Origin: Saprospiraceae bacterium | GTDB taxonomy: Bacteria > Bacteroidota > Bacteroidia > Chitinophagales > Saprospiraceae | NCBI GenBank assembly: GCA_022841745.1 | Contig: JALHQW010000033.1 | Span: 1-64,000 of the forward strand | Direction: 5' to 3' | DNA: 64,000 bases | Part shown: in pieces, positions 1 through 8,656 of the stretch | How positions within the stretch are numbered: the first letter of the stretch is position 1 | Layout of the letters: each line of letters starts with the position of its first letter | The notes under the pieces: model-generated | What the model saw: only the letters and a program-made list of their open reading frames with translations | What the model was told of the DNA's origin: nothing | Database searches by the model: none | Position numbers and translations under genes: made by a program

Positions 1-85
1 GGCTACTGCATCATCCGGTCTATCATTGATACAGCTATCAAGAATGGGCAATCAGTATTTAACGTACTGACAGCTATGGCAATGA

Positions 86-637
86 TGCCTAACCCAGAGA
101 AGGCGGCTGTATAGTTACAGAGAGAGTAGGTTAAAAGGTAACAATAGCTTTATAGTAGGCGGAACCCGGGGAAGTTTACCAGGCTCGCTTCCAAATAGAG
201 CGGAATTAGTAAACTATGATTTAGTTACGGGAGAAGAACTTTGGCATAAATTCATCTTCGACACCGTCCAACAAGCTGCTAGTTTGGAAGATTTCGACTT
301 AGACTCAGAAGGGGATATATATGTTTTTGGAATAGTGAATAATTATCTCACAGAATATGATTCAAACAAGATGTTTGTATCAAAAATATCATCATCGACA
401 GGAGATGTGATATGGAGTAAGGTTTTTCAAAGTGAATTTAACGCTTACAAAGGCAAAATCTTGACTGACAGGATAAGGATATATGGAGGTAAGTTTTTGG
501 GGGCATTTGATTATGTCAATTTGCTAATTGATATTAATTTTGAAGGCGATATAATTGAATCAGTTAATTTACCTAAAATTGCCTACGGCCCTGATATATA
601 TGCATCTTATTTTTTTTCGAAATCGAAGGTTATTTAA
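86..637 (+). pseudogene. Front part of a T9SS-type secreted protein, frameshifted
   Basis: The reading frame is open from about position 86 to the stop at 637 and carries a plausible secreted-protein sequence with segments such as LVNYDLVTGEELWHKF and DLDSEGDIYVFGIV, typical of beta-propeller-like surface proteins. No convincing start codon is visible. A coding-like stretch before position 70 lies in a different frame, so a second disruption near 66-86 is likely. The frame breaks at a run of eight T (610-617); shifting by one base gives FEIEGYLIGFGYQITKFG, which runs straight into the next entry. It is therefore probably the front and middle of one gene whose end is at 1461. A true pseudogene and a homopolymer sequencing or assembly error fit equally well. 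Confidence 0.6.
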
Positions 638-720
638 TAGGCTTCGGCTATCAAATAACCAAATTCGGCCTATCGGAAACCCCCGAATGGGTCTTTGATT
701 TTTCGAGGGGCCTGCCCAAC

Positions 721-1461
721 ATGATAGGCCAGGCAAAAACGGCAACCCACGATGAGGCGGGCAATATCTACGCCACGGGCTATATCAAGGACACCGTCCA
801 CCAGCAGGAATACACGCAGACCATCAAGCTGTCATCGGATGGGGAGCTATTGTGGGCCACGGTGGACAGCTTCAGCCAAGCTACGGATTTTGAGCAGGGG
901 GAGGTCATCGCCATCTCTGACCACCATGTGTTTGCCTGCTCAGAAATAGCCTACAATACGCCCAATGGCCCAGCAGCACAGAAGATTGATTACCGCCCCA
1001 TCTTGTATTCAACCGAGGATGGGGCCATCCTTTTTGACACATTGATTGACTTCAACGTGCACGACATCACCTACCATGCCCACTATGGCAAAGGGCATTT
1101 CTACCTCCTCGGCAGGAGCTACCTGCCCGGCGGCACCGCCGACGACTACCGCTACAAGCTCTTCAAGTTCGGCGTGGAGGAGCCATCGGCTGTTGGGGAT
1201 ATGCCAAACGGGGCGGGTGGCTTGGAGGTTTACCCCAACCCCTTCGACGCCTCTACCACCATCGAGTTGAAGGGCATCGAAAGCAACTCGGCACTTACCT
1301 TCAAGCTATTGGACGTAACAGGCAGGGTGGTCCAGCAGCGGGCGTTCCGCTCGCCATCGCTCACTTTGCAGCGGGAGCACCTGCCGTCTGGGCTATATTT
1401 CATCAAAGTGGAAACAGCGGATGAACGACCCGTAGCCGCAGGCAGGGTGGTCGCAAAATGA
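721..1461 (+). CDS. C-terminal part of T9SS type A sorting-domain protein
   Basis: This frame is open from about 616 and continues the protein interrupted at the T8 run; the first ATG in it is at 721. Residues 1-150 resemble a repeated propeller-type ectodomain (HDEAGNIYATGYIKD, DGELLWATVDSF). The last 80 or so residues are a T9SS type A sorting domain, seen as GGLEVYPNPFDASTTIEL, then LLDVTGRVVQQR and LPSGLYFIKVET, with a final KxxVxK-like end. The product would be exported by Sec, carried over the outer membrane by the type IX system, and released or anchored on the surface. The function of the ectodomain is unknown. It ends just before a hairpin terminator shared with the convergent gene. 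The ATG at 721 is probably not the natural start. Confidence 0.7.
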   Translation: MIGQAKTATHDEAGNIYATGYIKDTVHQQEYTQTIKLSSDGELLWATVDSFSQATDFEQGEVIAISDHHVFACSEIAYNTPNGPAAQKIDYRPILYSTEDGAILFDTLIDFNVHDITYHAHYGKGHFYLLGRSYLPGGTADDYRYKLFKFGVEEPSAVGDMPNGAGGLEVYPNPFDASTTIELKGIESNSALTFKLLDVTGRVVQQRAFRSPSLTLQREHLPSGLYFIKVETADERPVAAGRVVAK

Positions 1462-1465
1462 CCCT

Positions 1466-1508
1466 ATAAAAAAAGCCCGCTGGCAGTTCCAGAGGGCTTT
1501 TTTTTTGC
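1466..1508. terminator. Bidirectional intrinsic terminator
   Basis: An A-run and GCCC at 1468-1477 can pair with GGGC and a T-run at 1494-1503. The hairpin lies between two convergent stop codons (1461 and 1524), and its A and T tracts give a poly-U tail in either direction. Confidence 0.65.
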
Positions 1509-1523
1509 TGCGCAATGAGGCAT

Positions 1524-2474
1524 TCATTTAGGTTCCGCAACCATGAACGTACAATGGGCCAGCACCCGTTCCGTGCGCTCTGACTCCAGCGTGGCGATGT
1601 GGAAACCTTGGCCAAGCACCAAATCGCCGGGCAGCATCGTTTCGGGTTGGGCATTGGCCACCGTGGCGAGCAGCTTGCCGTTGGCGGCGTAAATTTTCAA
1701 ATTGCACGGCTCTGGCAGTTGCTTTAGGTTGGTGGCAAAACGAACCGCAACATTCCCTGACGGGTTGGGTTGTGCGGTGAGTTTCAGGGGTTCGAGGGTT
1801 ATGGGTGGCTCCGGCGCAGCGTTCACAATGCCGCAGCTTTCGGGCAATTGAGGTAGGAAACATTCTATCAGTGTTTCGTTGTGGTACTCGCTGCCATGCT
1901 GGAAGCAGAGCAGCTCCCCTCCATAGTCTGGGAACGGCTCGACGCCCCTGCCCAATGGCCCATAGGTGCTGCCGATACCCGCTATCCAACTTTCAACGGG
2001 CATCCATGCCTCCGTGGGTTGGAAATAGATGACCTTGCGGTCTTGTCCAGCAAGGTTTTCCACCTTCACACTGTCCACTTGGCGGTCCAAATAGTCGCCA
2101 AGTACGGGCGAGTAGAGGCTGATCACATTGCCCGCCTGCAAGCTGAAATCGTACAACAGGTATTCGTTTGCGCTCCAGGAAGGCAGGAAATAGACCTGTT
2201 CACCTTCATTGCGAAGCGCACCCTCAAAACCGCTGGAAGTGATGTTCAACTGGTCGTCCACCTGAAGGCTCCTCACTTGGGCGTAGGACGTGCCGTTGAG
2301 CAGGGTGTCGCCACAAAGGGCCACGTAAGAAAAGATTGGACCGGCTATCGTCGTTTGTGACACTTTCCATACGGCGTTGCTTTCGGGGAATGGCACATTT
2401 TGAGCGAGCGTGTCGCCGGTCCAAACGAAAAGGAAAACTATGGATGAAAAAATTGCGAGTTTGATTTTTTTCAT
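1524..2474 (-). CDS. Secreted hypothetical protein with T9SS-like C-terminus
   Basis: The 316-residue product starts with a clear signal peptide (MKKIKLAIFSSIVFLFVW, cleavage likely after TLAQ at about residue 25). The middle is rich in beta-strand-like segments (VDSVKVENLAGQDRKVIYF) and has paired cysteines near CGDTLLNG and CFLPQLPESCG. The last 80 residues (LKLTAQPNPSGNVAVRF, then LKIYAANGKLLATV and GFHIATLESE) look like a divergent T9SS type A sorting domain. I do not recognise the ectodomain. It converges on the frameshifted gene at 721-1461 and is divergent from tgt with about 190 bases between starts. Secretion is well supported by the two ends; any activity is unknown. Confidence 0.75.
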   Translation of the reverse strand: MKKIKLAIFSSIVFLFVWTGDTLAQNVPFPESNAVWKVSQTTIAGPIFSYVALCGDTLLNGTSYAQVRSLQVDDQLNITSSGFEGALRNEGEQVYFLPSWSANEYLLYDFSLQAGNVISLYSPVLGDYLDRQVDSVKVENLAGQDRKVIYFQPTEAWMPVESWIAGIGSTYGPLGRGVEPFPDYGGELLCFQHGSEYHNETLIECFLPQLPESCGIVNAAPEPPITLEPLKLTAQPNPSGNVAVRFATNLKQLPEPCNLKIYAANGKLLATVANAQPETMLPGDLVLGQGFHIATLESERTERVLAHCTFMVAEPK

Positions 2475-2667
2475 TGGTTGGTAACTTTAAACTTTGGTGT
2501 ATCTTATAGAAAAAACGATTCAATCGGGTTAATACCTACAAAGACGTTTTGACATGGGCAAGCGTTGGGGCGAAACGGTTAAAGAAAGGTTAAGCAAATG
2601 CTACCGTTTAGCTAAAGGCCGCAAACCCCAATTTTTCTGCATCTTCGCAGCTTCAAAAAAAATCGTC

Positions 2668-3798
2668 TTGAATTTTCAACTGCAATATACCGACACCCAC
2701 TCTGCCGCCCGTGCGGGCCGCATCGAGACAGCGCACGGGGCCATCGAGACGCCCATCTTCATGCCCGTGGGCACGGCGGGAGCGGTAAAGGCCGTCCACA
2801 TCCACGAACTGGAGCGGGAGGTGCGGGCGCAAATCATCCTTGGCAACACCTATCACCTCTACCTGCGGCCCGGCACCGACGTGCTGCGTGCGGCGGGTGG
2901 CCTGCACAAGTTCAACGGTTGGGAGCGCCCAATTCTCACCGACAGCGGCGGCTTTCAGGTGTACTCCCTTGCTGCGCAACGAAAGATAAAGGAGGAGGGC
3001 GTCACCTTCAAATCGCATATTGACGGCTCCTCGCACGTCTTCACCCCAGAGCGGGCGATGGACATCCAGCGGGAAATCGGGGCGGATATCATCATGGCCT
3101 TTGACGAATGTACGCCCTACCCTTGCGAGTACAAATACGCCAAGGACTCAATGGGCCTGACGCATCGCTGGCTCAAGCGCTGCTGCGACCGCTTCGATGA
3201 AACGGAAGGGCTGTACGGCTATGCCCAGACGCTGTTCCCCATCGTGCAGGGCAGTACCTACCCCGATTTACGGAAGGAGTCGGCGGAGGCCATCGCCAGT
3301 TTTGAAAGGGAAGGCAACGCCATCGGTGGCCTCAGCGTCGGCGAGCCGGACGAGGACATGTACGCCATGACGGAACTGGTCTGCGGCATCCTGCCAAAGG
3401 ACAAGCCCCGCTACCTGATGGGCGTCGGCACCCCGATGAACATCCTCGAATGCATCGCCCTCGGCATTGACATGTTCGACTGTGTGCTGCCGACCCGCAA
3501 CGCCCGCCACGGCCACCTCTACACCGCCAACGGCATCATCAATATCCGAAACGAGAAGTGGAAGAACGACCACTCACCCATTGACCCCGAAAGCACGAGC
3601 CACACAAGCCGGGTGCATTCGCTGGCCTACCTCCGCCACCTCTTCGTGGCTGGGGAGCAGCTCGGCGGCATGATTGCTTCGCTGCACAACCTCTGCTTCT
3701 ACCTCTGGTTGGTGGGCGAGGCAAGGAAGCATATCATTGCGGGGGATTTTGCGGGGTGGAAGGTGGGGATGGTGAGGAGCATGGGGCAACGATTGTGA
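2668..3798 (+). CDS. tgt: Queuine tRNA-guanine transglycosylase
   Basis: Tgt exchanges guanine-34 for preQ1 in GUN-anticodon tRNAs, a step of queuosine synthesis in the cytoplasm. From the TTG at 2668 the product is 376 residues, the usual family length; the frame is open further upstream to an ATG at 2554, but that extension does not look like the family. Visible motifs are the catalytic-site DSGGFQ (residues 92-97), GGLSVGEPDE, the second catalytic region FDCVLPTRNARHGH, and IASLHNLCFYLWLVGEARKHI at the end. The zinc site that in E. coli uses three cysteines (CxCxxC) reads ESTSHTSR here, so those ligands are missing; I recall this as common in Bacteroidota Tgt. queD lies in the same window at 29.5 kb. 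Confidence 0.95.
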   Translation: MNFQLQYTDTHSAARAGRIETAHGAIETPIFMPVGTAGAVKAVHIHELEREVRAQIILGNTYHLYLRPGTDVLRAAGGLHKFNGWERPILTDSGGFQVYSLAAQRKIKEEGVTFKSHIDGSSHVFTPERAMDIQREIGADIIMAFDECTPYPCEYKYAKDSMGLTHRWLKRCCDRFDETEGLYGYAQTLFPIVQGSTYPDLRKESAEAIASFEREGNAIGGLSVGEPDEDMYAMTELVCGILPKDKPRYLMGVGTPMNILECIALGIDMFDCVLPTRNARHGHLYTANGIINIRNEKWKNDHSPIDPESTSHTSRVHSLAYLRHLFVAGEQLGGMIASLHNLCFYLWLVGEARKHIIAGDFAGWKVGMVRSMGQRL

Positions 3799-3799
3799 G

Positions 3800-3832
3800 A
3801 TGGTGGATGCTGTTGATACTGGATGCTGGATG
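3800..3832. repeat. Word-like repeat (GATGCTG/GATACTG)
   Basis: Directly after the tgt stop the sequence repeats variants of GGATGCTG and GATACTGGATGCTGGAT. The reverse complement of the same word occurs at about 35240-35262. It is one of many such words at gene ends in this window. Confidence 0.5.
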
Positions 3833-3856
3833 GGGCGCAGTTAAAGTTGACTTCGC

Positions 3857-3864
3857 TACCTTTG
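3857..3864 (+). promoter_or_regulatory. Bacteroidota -7 box candidate
   Basis: TACCTTTG matches the TAnnTTTG consensus of Bacteroidota sigma-70 promoters and would give a leader of about 120 bases to the permease start at 3991. I do not see a TTG at the optimal 19-base spacing upstream, so support is moderate. Confidence 0.35.
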
Positions 3865-3990
3865 TCTCTTAAATGAGCGTTCTGTTTTGTTAAGAAAAAA
3901 CCAGTTTCGTCCTTTCTTATTGTGGATTTCGTTTTGACCAGCCCCGCAATCCGCAATCCTTTGTCATTCCCAAAGGGAACCTATTCCGCA

Positions 3991-5079
3991 ATGCTAAAAA
4001 TCCTCGACCGCTACATCATCAAAAAATTCCTCGCCACGTTCTTCTTCGTGGTGCTCATCTTTTCAATGATAGCCGTCATCATTGATTTTAGTCAGAACGT
4101 CGAGGAATTCATAGACGAGAAACTGGGGGCTTGGCAGGTTTCCAAGGAGTACTATTTCAATTTCATCGTATTCATCAATGGCCTGCTTTGGCCGCTGTTC
4201 GCCATGATTTCGGTGATATTTTTTACCAGCCGAATGGCCTACGATTCCGAAATCATCTCCATCCTGAACGCCGGGGTGAGCTTCCGACGGCTGGTGCGGC
4301 CCTACCTTATAGCGGGGGGATTGCTGGCGGTGATGCACCTCATCCTGAACCATTTCATCATTCCGGTCAGCAACAAGACCCGCCTCGATTTTTTCCATTC
4401 CTATATTCACAAGGAGAGCGACAAGGGCAATACCCGTGATGTCCACATGTTCATTGACTCCACCACGAAGGTCTATGTGCGGGACTATTTCAAACAGGAC
4501 AGCTTCGCCCGGAATTTCCGTTTGGAGCACTTGGACGGTAATCGGTTATTGAGCTATATCGAAGCAGACGAGGCCCGTTGGGACGGTAAGACCAAAAAAT
4601 GGAAACTGAGCAATTACGAGATACACAAATTCGACGGGATAAAGGAAAGCATCGTGGTGGGCGGAAAATCCAAGCTCGATACGGCTTTCCAACTCAAACC
4701 CGATGATTTTGTGCGCTACGACGATACCCGTGAGCGCATACCGTCCACCCGCTTGGCCAAGTTCATCGCCGAGGAGCAACGACGGGGCGTGGGCAATACC
4801 AAGGGCTATGAAATCGAGCTGTACCGCCGCACCGCCGACCCCGTTACCATTATCATCGTCACGCTGATAGGTGTTGCGGTAGCGAGCCGGAAAATCAGGG
4901 GCGGCATGGGCCTACACTTGGCACTCGGCATTGTGCTGGGGGCGGTTTTTGTGTTCGTGGCCAAGTTCAGCATCACCTTTGCAACCAACGAGGCACTCTC
5001 CGCATGGCTTGGTGTTTGGATTCCGAACATGTTCTTTGGCTGCGTGGCGCTTTGGCTGATGCGGCGAGCGCAAATGTGA
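3991..5079 (+). CDS. LptF/LptG-family LPS export permease
   Basis: The product belongs to the YjgP/YjgQ family, whose members form the inner-membrane part of the LptB2FG transporter that extracts lipopolysaccharide. The ATG at 3991 begins MLKILDRYIIKKFLATFFF, the characteristic family start, and gives 362 residues; an ATG at 3922 would only add a non-conserved leader. There are three membrane segments in the first 120 residues, a periplasmic beta-jellyroll of about 140 residues, then membrane segments in the last 90 (VTIIIVTLIGVAVASRKIRGG and LGIVLGAVFVFVAKFS). No second lpt gene is adjacent. The sequence does not let me choose between LptF and LptG. Confidence 0.9.
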   Translation: MLKILDRYIIKKFLATFFFVVLIFSMIAVIIDFSQNVEEFIDEKLGAWQVSKEYYFNFIVFINGLLWPLFAMISVIFFTSRMAYDSEIISILNAGVSFRRLVRPYLIAGGLLAVMHLILNHFIIPVSNKTRLDFFHSYIHKESDKGNTRDVHMFIDSTTKVYVRDYFKQDSFARNFRLEHLDGNRLLSYIEADEARWDGKTKKWKLSNYEIHKFDGIKESIVVGGKSKLDTAFQLKPDDFVRYDDTRERIPSTRLAKFIAEEQRRGVGNTKGYEIELYRRTADPVTIIIVTLIGVAVASRKIRGGMGLHLALGIVLGAVFVFVAKFSITFATNEALSAWLGVWIPNMFFGCVALWLMRRAQM

Positions 5080-5084
5080 GCAGG

Positions 5085-5876
5085 TTATTTCTTCACTGCT
5101 CCCTCGACAATATACTCATACTTATACCCTGCCCCGAAGTCCTTATCCACAGCCAGCACACCTTCCAGGGTAATGGTCTCCCCTACTTTCGCCAGTTCGG
5201 TGGTGGTCAGTGTGAGGTCGAGGTTATTGCCGGAGCCGTCTTGCAGGTGAACCCAGTTGCGGCCCATAATCATGTTGTTAACCTTCATCACCTTGCCCGT
5301 CACTTTTACCGTCTTGCCATTGTATTTGCTGAGGTTGGCCACGAGGTCAGCGATTTTGATGGCACCTGCGGCAGCGGCCACATTGGTCGGAGGAGCTACG
5401 GTCGAGCCACTTTTAACATTAGCATGTGCCTGCTCGGCGGTCATGCTACTGGCCGCATCCGCCGCCCTGAAATCGGAGACGAGGTAAAGCGTTTCGAAGT
5501 TGCGGTTGAACTCCTTGCTCTCGAAGTTGTGCTTCAACAACCCGCCTTTGAATACGTAGGCATTGCCCAGTTTAATTTCCTGTTTTGAGGTGGCGACCCA
5601 TATTTCCTGTCCATTTTCCTTGGCCCGCACATAGGTGTATTTGTCGGTGTTCATTACCTCCTCAGCCACGATTTTATGCTCCGCAACATCGAGGTTGGGC
5701 TGGCCGGGGGCGGTGTTCACGCCGCCTTGCAGGTTGCCAGCACCGGGGTCTTGGAACAGGGGTGCGCCCTCGACCGAAGCTGCTGCGTCGGCTTCGACGA
5801 CTTCGGGGCTGGAGTTGCAGGAGAGTAGGATTACTCCAATTATTGCGAATAGTAGGAATGGCTTAGTTGTCAACAT
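5085..5876 (-). CDS. Lipoprotein with two OB-fold domains (NrfJ-like)
   Basis: A lipobox (ILLSC, Cys20) follows a short hydrophobic segment, so the 263-residue product is probably a periplasm-facing or outer-membrane lipoprotein. Residues about 65-140 (MNTDKYTYVRAKENGQEIWV, then GGLLKHNFESKEFNRNFETL) resemble the small periplasmic OB-fold proteins found near multihaem cytochromes, such as NrfJ. Residues about 165-260 form a second OB fold (VKVTGKVMKVNNMIMGRNWV followed by HLQDGSGNNLDLTLTT). These domains are often called nucleic-acid binding, but the periplasmic location argues against that; help in cytochrome or copper handling is inferred from gene context. It is the last gene on the minus-strand side of the cytochrome block and converges on the permease gene. 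Confidence 0.8.
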   Translation of the reverse strand: MLTTKPFLLFAIIGVILLSCNSSPEVVEADAAASVEGAPLFQDPGAGNLQGGVNTAPGQPNLDVAEHKIVAEEVMNTDKYTYVRAKENGQEIWVATSKQEIKLGNAYVFKGGLLKHNFESKEFNRNFETLYLVSDFRAADAASSMTAEQAHANVKSGSTVAPPTNVAAAAGAIKIADLVANLSKYNGKTVKVTGKVMKVNNMIMGRNWVHLQDGSGNNLDLTLTTTELAKVGETITLEGVLAVDKDFGAGYKYEYIVEGAVKK

Positions 5877-5914
5877 AGTCCTTTGATTTTATTAAAAAGT
5901 TGGATTCAAGTCAA

Positions 5915-6325
5915 TTATGGATACTGGCCTAGTGCTATCAATTGTTTTCGGAAGATGACCCGTTCGACATCATTAAACTTGAAAATCCTTACAATTGCAA
6001 TTCCAATCTCAGTTTTACCATAAATGGCACCTTCTAAAAGTTCAAAGTGCTCTTCCCAAACATCTGTTCTTGGGTTAAAAAACCTGACAAATTCCTCTTC
6101 ATTGACACTATAAGAAGCTATGTCCGAACCCTTGAAAAAATTGCAATCTGGACATACATAAGCCAAGTTTTTCAGCACCGTCAATCCGTCATGCTTTAGG
6201 CTTCTGATATGGTCAACATGGAAAGTGTAAAAAGAGGATGTTTCCCTCAACAAGCAGTATTCGCAACGGTATCCTGAACGATTGGCAGCCTGCTTTTTCA
6301 AAGCGTTTGTTATACGAGAACTCAT
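5915..6325 (-). CDS. HNH endonuclease family protein
   Basis: The 136-residue product has the zinc-finger HNH arrangement: CEYC (residues 21-24), HVDH (36-39) with the metal-binding histidines, and CPDCN followed by FFKG (58-66). HNH nucleases cut DNA using one metal ion. Its start overlaps the stop of the upstream 83-residue gene by four bases (ATGA at 6322-6325), so the two are translationally coupled. The pair sits between the outer-membrane barrel gene and the OB-fold lipoprotein gene, looking like an inserted accessory unit. Its target is unknown; it could be a stand-alone selfish or defence nuclease. Confidence 0.85.
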   Translation of the reverse strand: MSSRITNALKKQAANRSGYRCEYCLLRETSSFYTFHVDHIRSLKHDGLTVLKNLAYVCPDCNFFKGSDIASYSVNEEEFVRFFNPRTDVWEEHFELLEGAIYGKTEIGIAIVRIFKFNDVERVIFRKQLIALGQYP

Positions 6326-6573
6326 GCGGCTGTTATCATGGTGTATGCCCGTGCTTTGGCAAGCCCAATGATTCGATTGATGATGAGGTAATGTTCTATT
6401 TCGCTTTTTTCTTCAGGTGTCAGTCCGCCCATCTTTTGTTTGTCCAGCAGCAGGTCAAGCCGCTGCTGGTTGGCCTTAGACGGCTTAAATGCTATCACTT
6501 TTTCTGGGTTCATGCCCGCCGCCATGAATTCGGCAATTTCGTCGTAGATACTGAAGTTATCTGCCATTGTCAA
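6322..6573 (-). CDS. Small partner protein of the HNH gene
   Basis: This 83-residue soluble protein (alternative start MADNFSIYDEIAEF at 6567) is mostly helical, with FMAAGMNPEKVIAFKPSKAN and GGLTPEEKSEIEHYLIINRI as its most distinctive segments. It overlaps the HNH gene by four bases. I recall similar small proteins encoded before HNH genes in cyanobacteria and Bacteroidota, but know no proven activity. An antidote or regulatory subunit for the nuclease is a reasonable inference from the coupling and nothing more. Confidence 0.7.
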   Translation of the reverse strand: MTMADNFSIYDEIAEFMAAGMNPEKVIAFKPSKANQQRLDLLLDKQKMGGLTPEEKSEIEHYLIINRIIGLAKARAYTMITAA

Positions 6574-6603
6574 CTATTTTACCCCAAAGTTAAACCATCC
6601 CCT

Positions 6604-8235
6604 TCAAAACCGCTGCACAATCTTCGTATTCACCCGGTGCAGGGTTTCCGCTTTTTTATCGAAGGTGCCTTCATAATAAAGGTACAGCGCCAGCTTGCGG
6701 GTCAGGTTGATGGAGAGGTCGAGGCCAATGAGTTGTTGCATCACCTCGTTTTCATAGATTTTGTAGCGGTAGTCCACCAAACGGTAATAGGCATCGGCAC
6801 TGAGCTTGCCGGGGATGATGTCCCTCGTTAGGCGAAGTCCGTACATGCGGCTGTCAAGGTAATTGGTCTGGAGGAAATTGGCGGTGAGGGATGCCTGCGC
6901 ACCAATCCATGGCAGGCGGGTGAAGTTCAGGTAGCTATTCAGGTTCTTCGACTCATTGAGGCCGCTCTTCTGGAAGCGCCAGTTGGCGTTTGCTCCCCAA
7001 GTCACCCATTTGAATGGGCGGTAGTTGACGTTGAAGCGCAGGCCCTGCCTCGTCTCGTTGTCAATCAATTGTTCGAGTTGGTTCTTGTAGCTCTCGTAGT
7101 AGATGGTGTTCTTGCGGTTGTCGTAGCCGAGCGAGACGCTTGTTTTCTGCGAGACCTTATAGCGCAACGTGAGCAGCATATTGGTCAGGCTGGGTTTGGT
7201 GCTGGCCTCCCCGTTCAGTTTTTCGTAGAGGTCCACCTCCATTGAGCCAAAAAAGCCCAGGTTCTTCGCCAAGTTGTTCGAGTGCTGGAAATAAACGAAG
7301 CGGCGGTCGGTCGCCCCACCGTTGCGCTGCTCCACGAAGGCAAGGGTACTCTGCTGCTGCCTGCCTTCCTTCTGCGTGGCGTGGCCGATATAGATGCCCG
7401 CTTGCAGTAGTTTTAATTCAACCCCATAATCCAGGAAATTGGGCCTCGAACCCGCAATGCCACCCACCATGAAATTGCCGAAACCCTTCTCCGCCTGCAA
7501 GCCATCCACCGCCCCCATACTCGAAATGCGCTGGTTGATTTTTCGCCCAAAACTGATGCTGGAGGTCTTGTCGAGGTCGTATTTCACCGAAAGCGCAAAG
7601 ATTTTGAGGGCCTCGAAAACATTGTCCTGCACCGCTTGCCACTCGCCCACCGTGTGCCGGAAGGTGATGTAATTGTCCGTCGAAAAACGGCTGTTGCCAA
7701 GGTTGTTGCCTTGCAAGGTGAAGGCATAGCGCATCCGGTGGGTCGTCTCCTCGCCAAAAATATTGGTATAGCTGGCCGCCGACAGCCGCCCTTTTATTTT
7801 TTGCTTAAACTCAATGGCCACTGGTTTCTCTTCCGTTTCCGGCGTCTGGATGGTGGTCGGTTCAATGGGCCGCAGGCTGTCCTGCTCTGACTTTGGCGCT
7901 TCATTGTTGACCTCCGGCTTGGGCTTCGGCAAGTTTTCCCGAAGCGGCACCCTCGCCAAAAACTCAGCGCCAACCTGCACTTTTTCTGTGAGCAACGAAG
8001 TGCATACACATGAGGTCGAGGACTTGTCCTTCACCACGAGACAGGGCGTCAACAGCTCGTTTTTTTGGGAAAAAAGCGTGTCGCCCTTGGCAATGTCCTC
8101 CGTGCTGGCAAACTTGACATAGACGTTTTGCGAGGACACATAGGAGGCCGTGCCCTTTAGGAGCGTGGTTTGTTGCTGCGCAAAAACCGTCATGCAGCAA
8201 GCAACGAAAAAGGATATGACAACTGTTTTTTTCAC
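6604..8235 (-). CDS. Outer-membrane beta-barrel protein linked to cytochromes
   Basis: The 543-residue product has a signal peptide (MKKTVVISFFVACCMTVFAQ). An N-terminal module (about residues 25-95, KGTASYVSSQNVYVKFASTE and DIAKGDTLFSQK) looks SH3- or barrel-like. A proline- and glutamate-rich linker follows (about 95-145, LPKPKPEVNNEAPKSEQ). From about 150 to the end, alternating strands such as KGRLSAASYTNIFGEETTHR and LSLGYDNRKNTIYYE alternate with turns, and the chain ends in Phe (KIVQRF), as in outer-membrane barrels. It is the next gene downstream of the giant cytochrome on the same strand, which suggests an outer-membrane partner. I see no similarity I could name to MtrB, so the porin-cytochrome role is inference. 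Confidence 0.7.
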   Translation of the reverse strand: MKKTVVISFFVACCMTVFAQQQTTLLKGTASYVSSQNVYVKFASTEDIAKGDTLFSQKNELLTPCLVVKDKSSTSCVCTSLLTEKVQVGAEFLARVPLRENLPKPKPEVNNEAPKSEQDSLRPIEPTTIQTPETEEKPVAIEFKQKIKGRLSAASYTNIFGEETTHRMRYAFTLQGNNLGNSRFSTDNYITFRHTVGEWQAVQDNVFEALKIFALSVKYDLDKTSSISFGRKINQRISSMGAVDGLQAEKGFGNFMVGGIAGSRPNFLDYGVELKLLQAGIYIGHATQKEGRQQQSTLAFVEQRNGGATDRRFVYFQHSNNLAKNLGFFGSMEVDLYEKLNGEASTKPSLTNMLLTLRYKVSQKTSVSLGYDNRKNTIYYESYKNQLEQLIDNETRQGLRFNVNYRPFKWVTWGANANWRFQKSGLNESKNLNSYLNFTRLPWIGAQASLTANFLQTNYLDSRMYGLRLTRDIIPGKLSADAYYRLVDYRYKIYENEVMQQLIGLDLSINLTRKLALYLYYEGTFDKKAETLHRVNTKIVQRF

Positions 8236-8656
8236 GTATTACTTTCTAATCCTAAGCGGCGTGTCAAGTCTATTCTGACAACTTGGTTGACCTATACTTG
8301 GTGACTATCAACTTGGAAGATACTTCATAAATAATTGATAATCAAGCTTTATTGAAAGAATAGCAGGAGAAGCGGATATAGCAGCCTCCTTGCGAGAGGG
8401 CGGGTTATCAAACCCGCCTGTTCCGGAACAGGCGGGTTTGATAACCCGCCCTCTCGGTTCAAGTGTCTGCTTGAATTATCATTCCATGTTCTTCCTTCAA
8501 AACATCGAGTTTAATCCAAACCTCACATTACTCACTATTTTGAAACCAGTTCAAAACCTGCCTAATTTGACTTGACAGCCCTCAAACAAGGTTCGGCCTT
8601 TCCAATCCATCCTGCCCCCCCAATCCCAAATCCGAAATCCCCCAATCCGCAATCTC
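8236..8656. other. Intergenic region between giant cytochrome and barrel genes
   Basis: The 421 bases hold the 62-nt palindrome and, at 8601-8656, degenerate repeats of CAATCC and AATCCGCAATC words. I see no gene in it. The distance and the hairpin make read-through from the cytochrome gene to the barrel gene uncertain. Confidence 0.5.
8394..8455. repeat. 62-nt perfect palindrome
   Basis: Two 31-base arms meet at the centre between 8424 and 8425 (TTCC/GGAA) with no loop. Each arm contains a smaller near-palindrome based on GGCGGGTT and AACCCGCC, so both a long cruciform and two short hairpins are possible. It lies between the barrel gene and the giant cytochrome gene. Confidence 0.85.
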
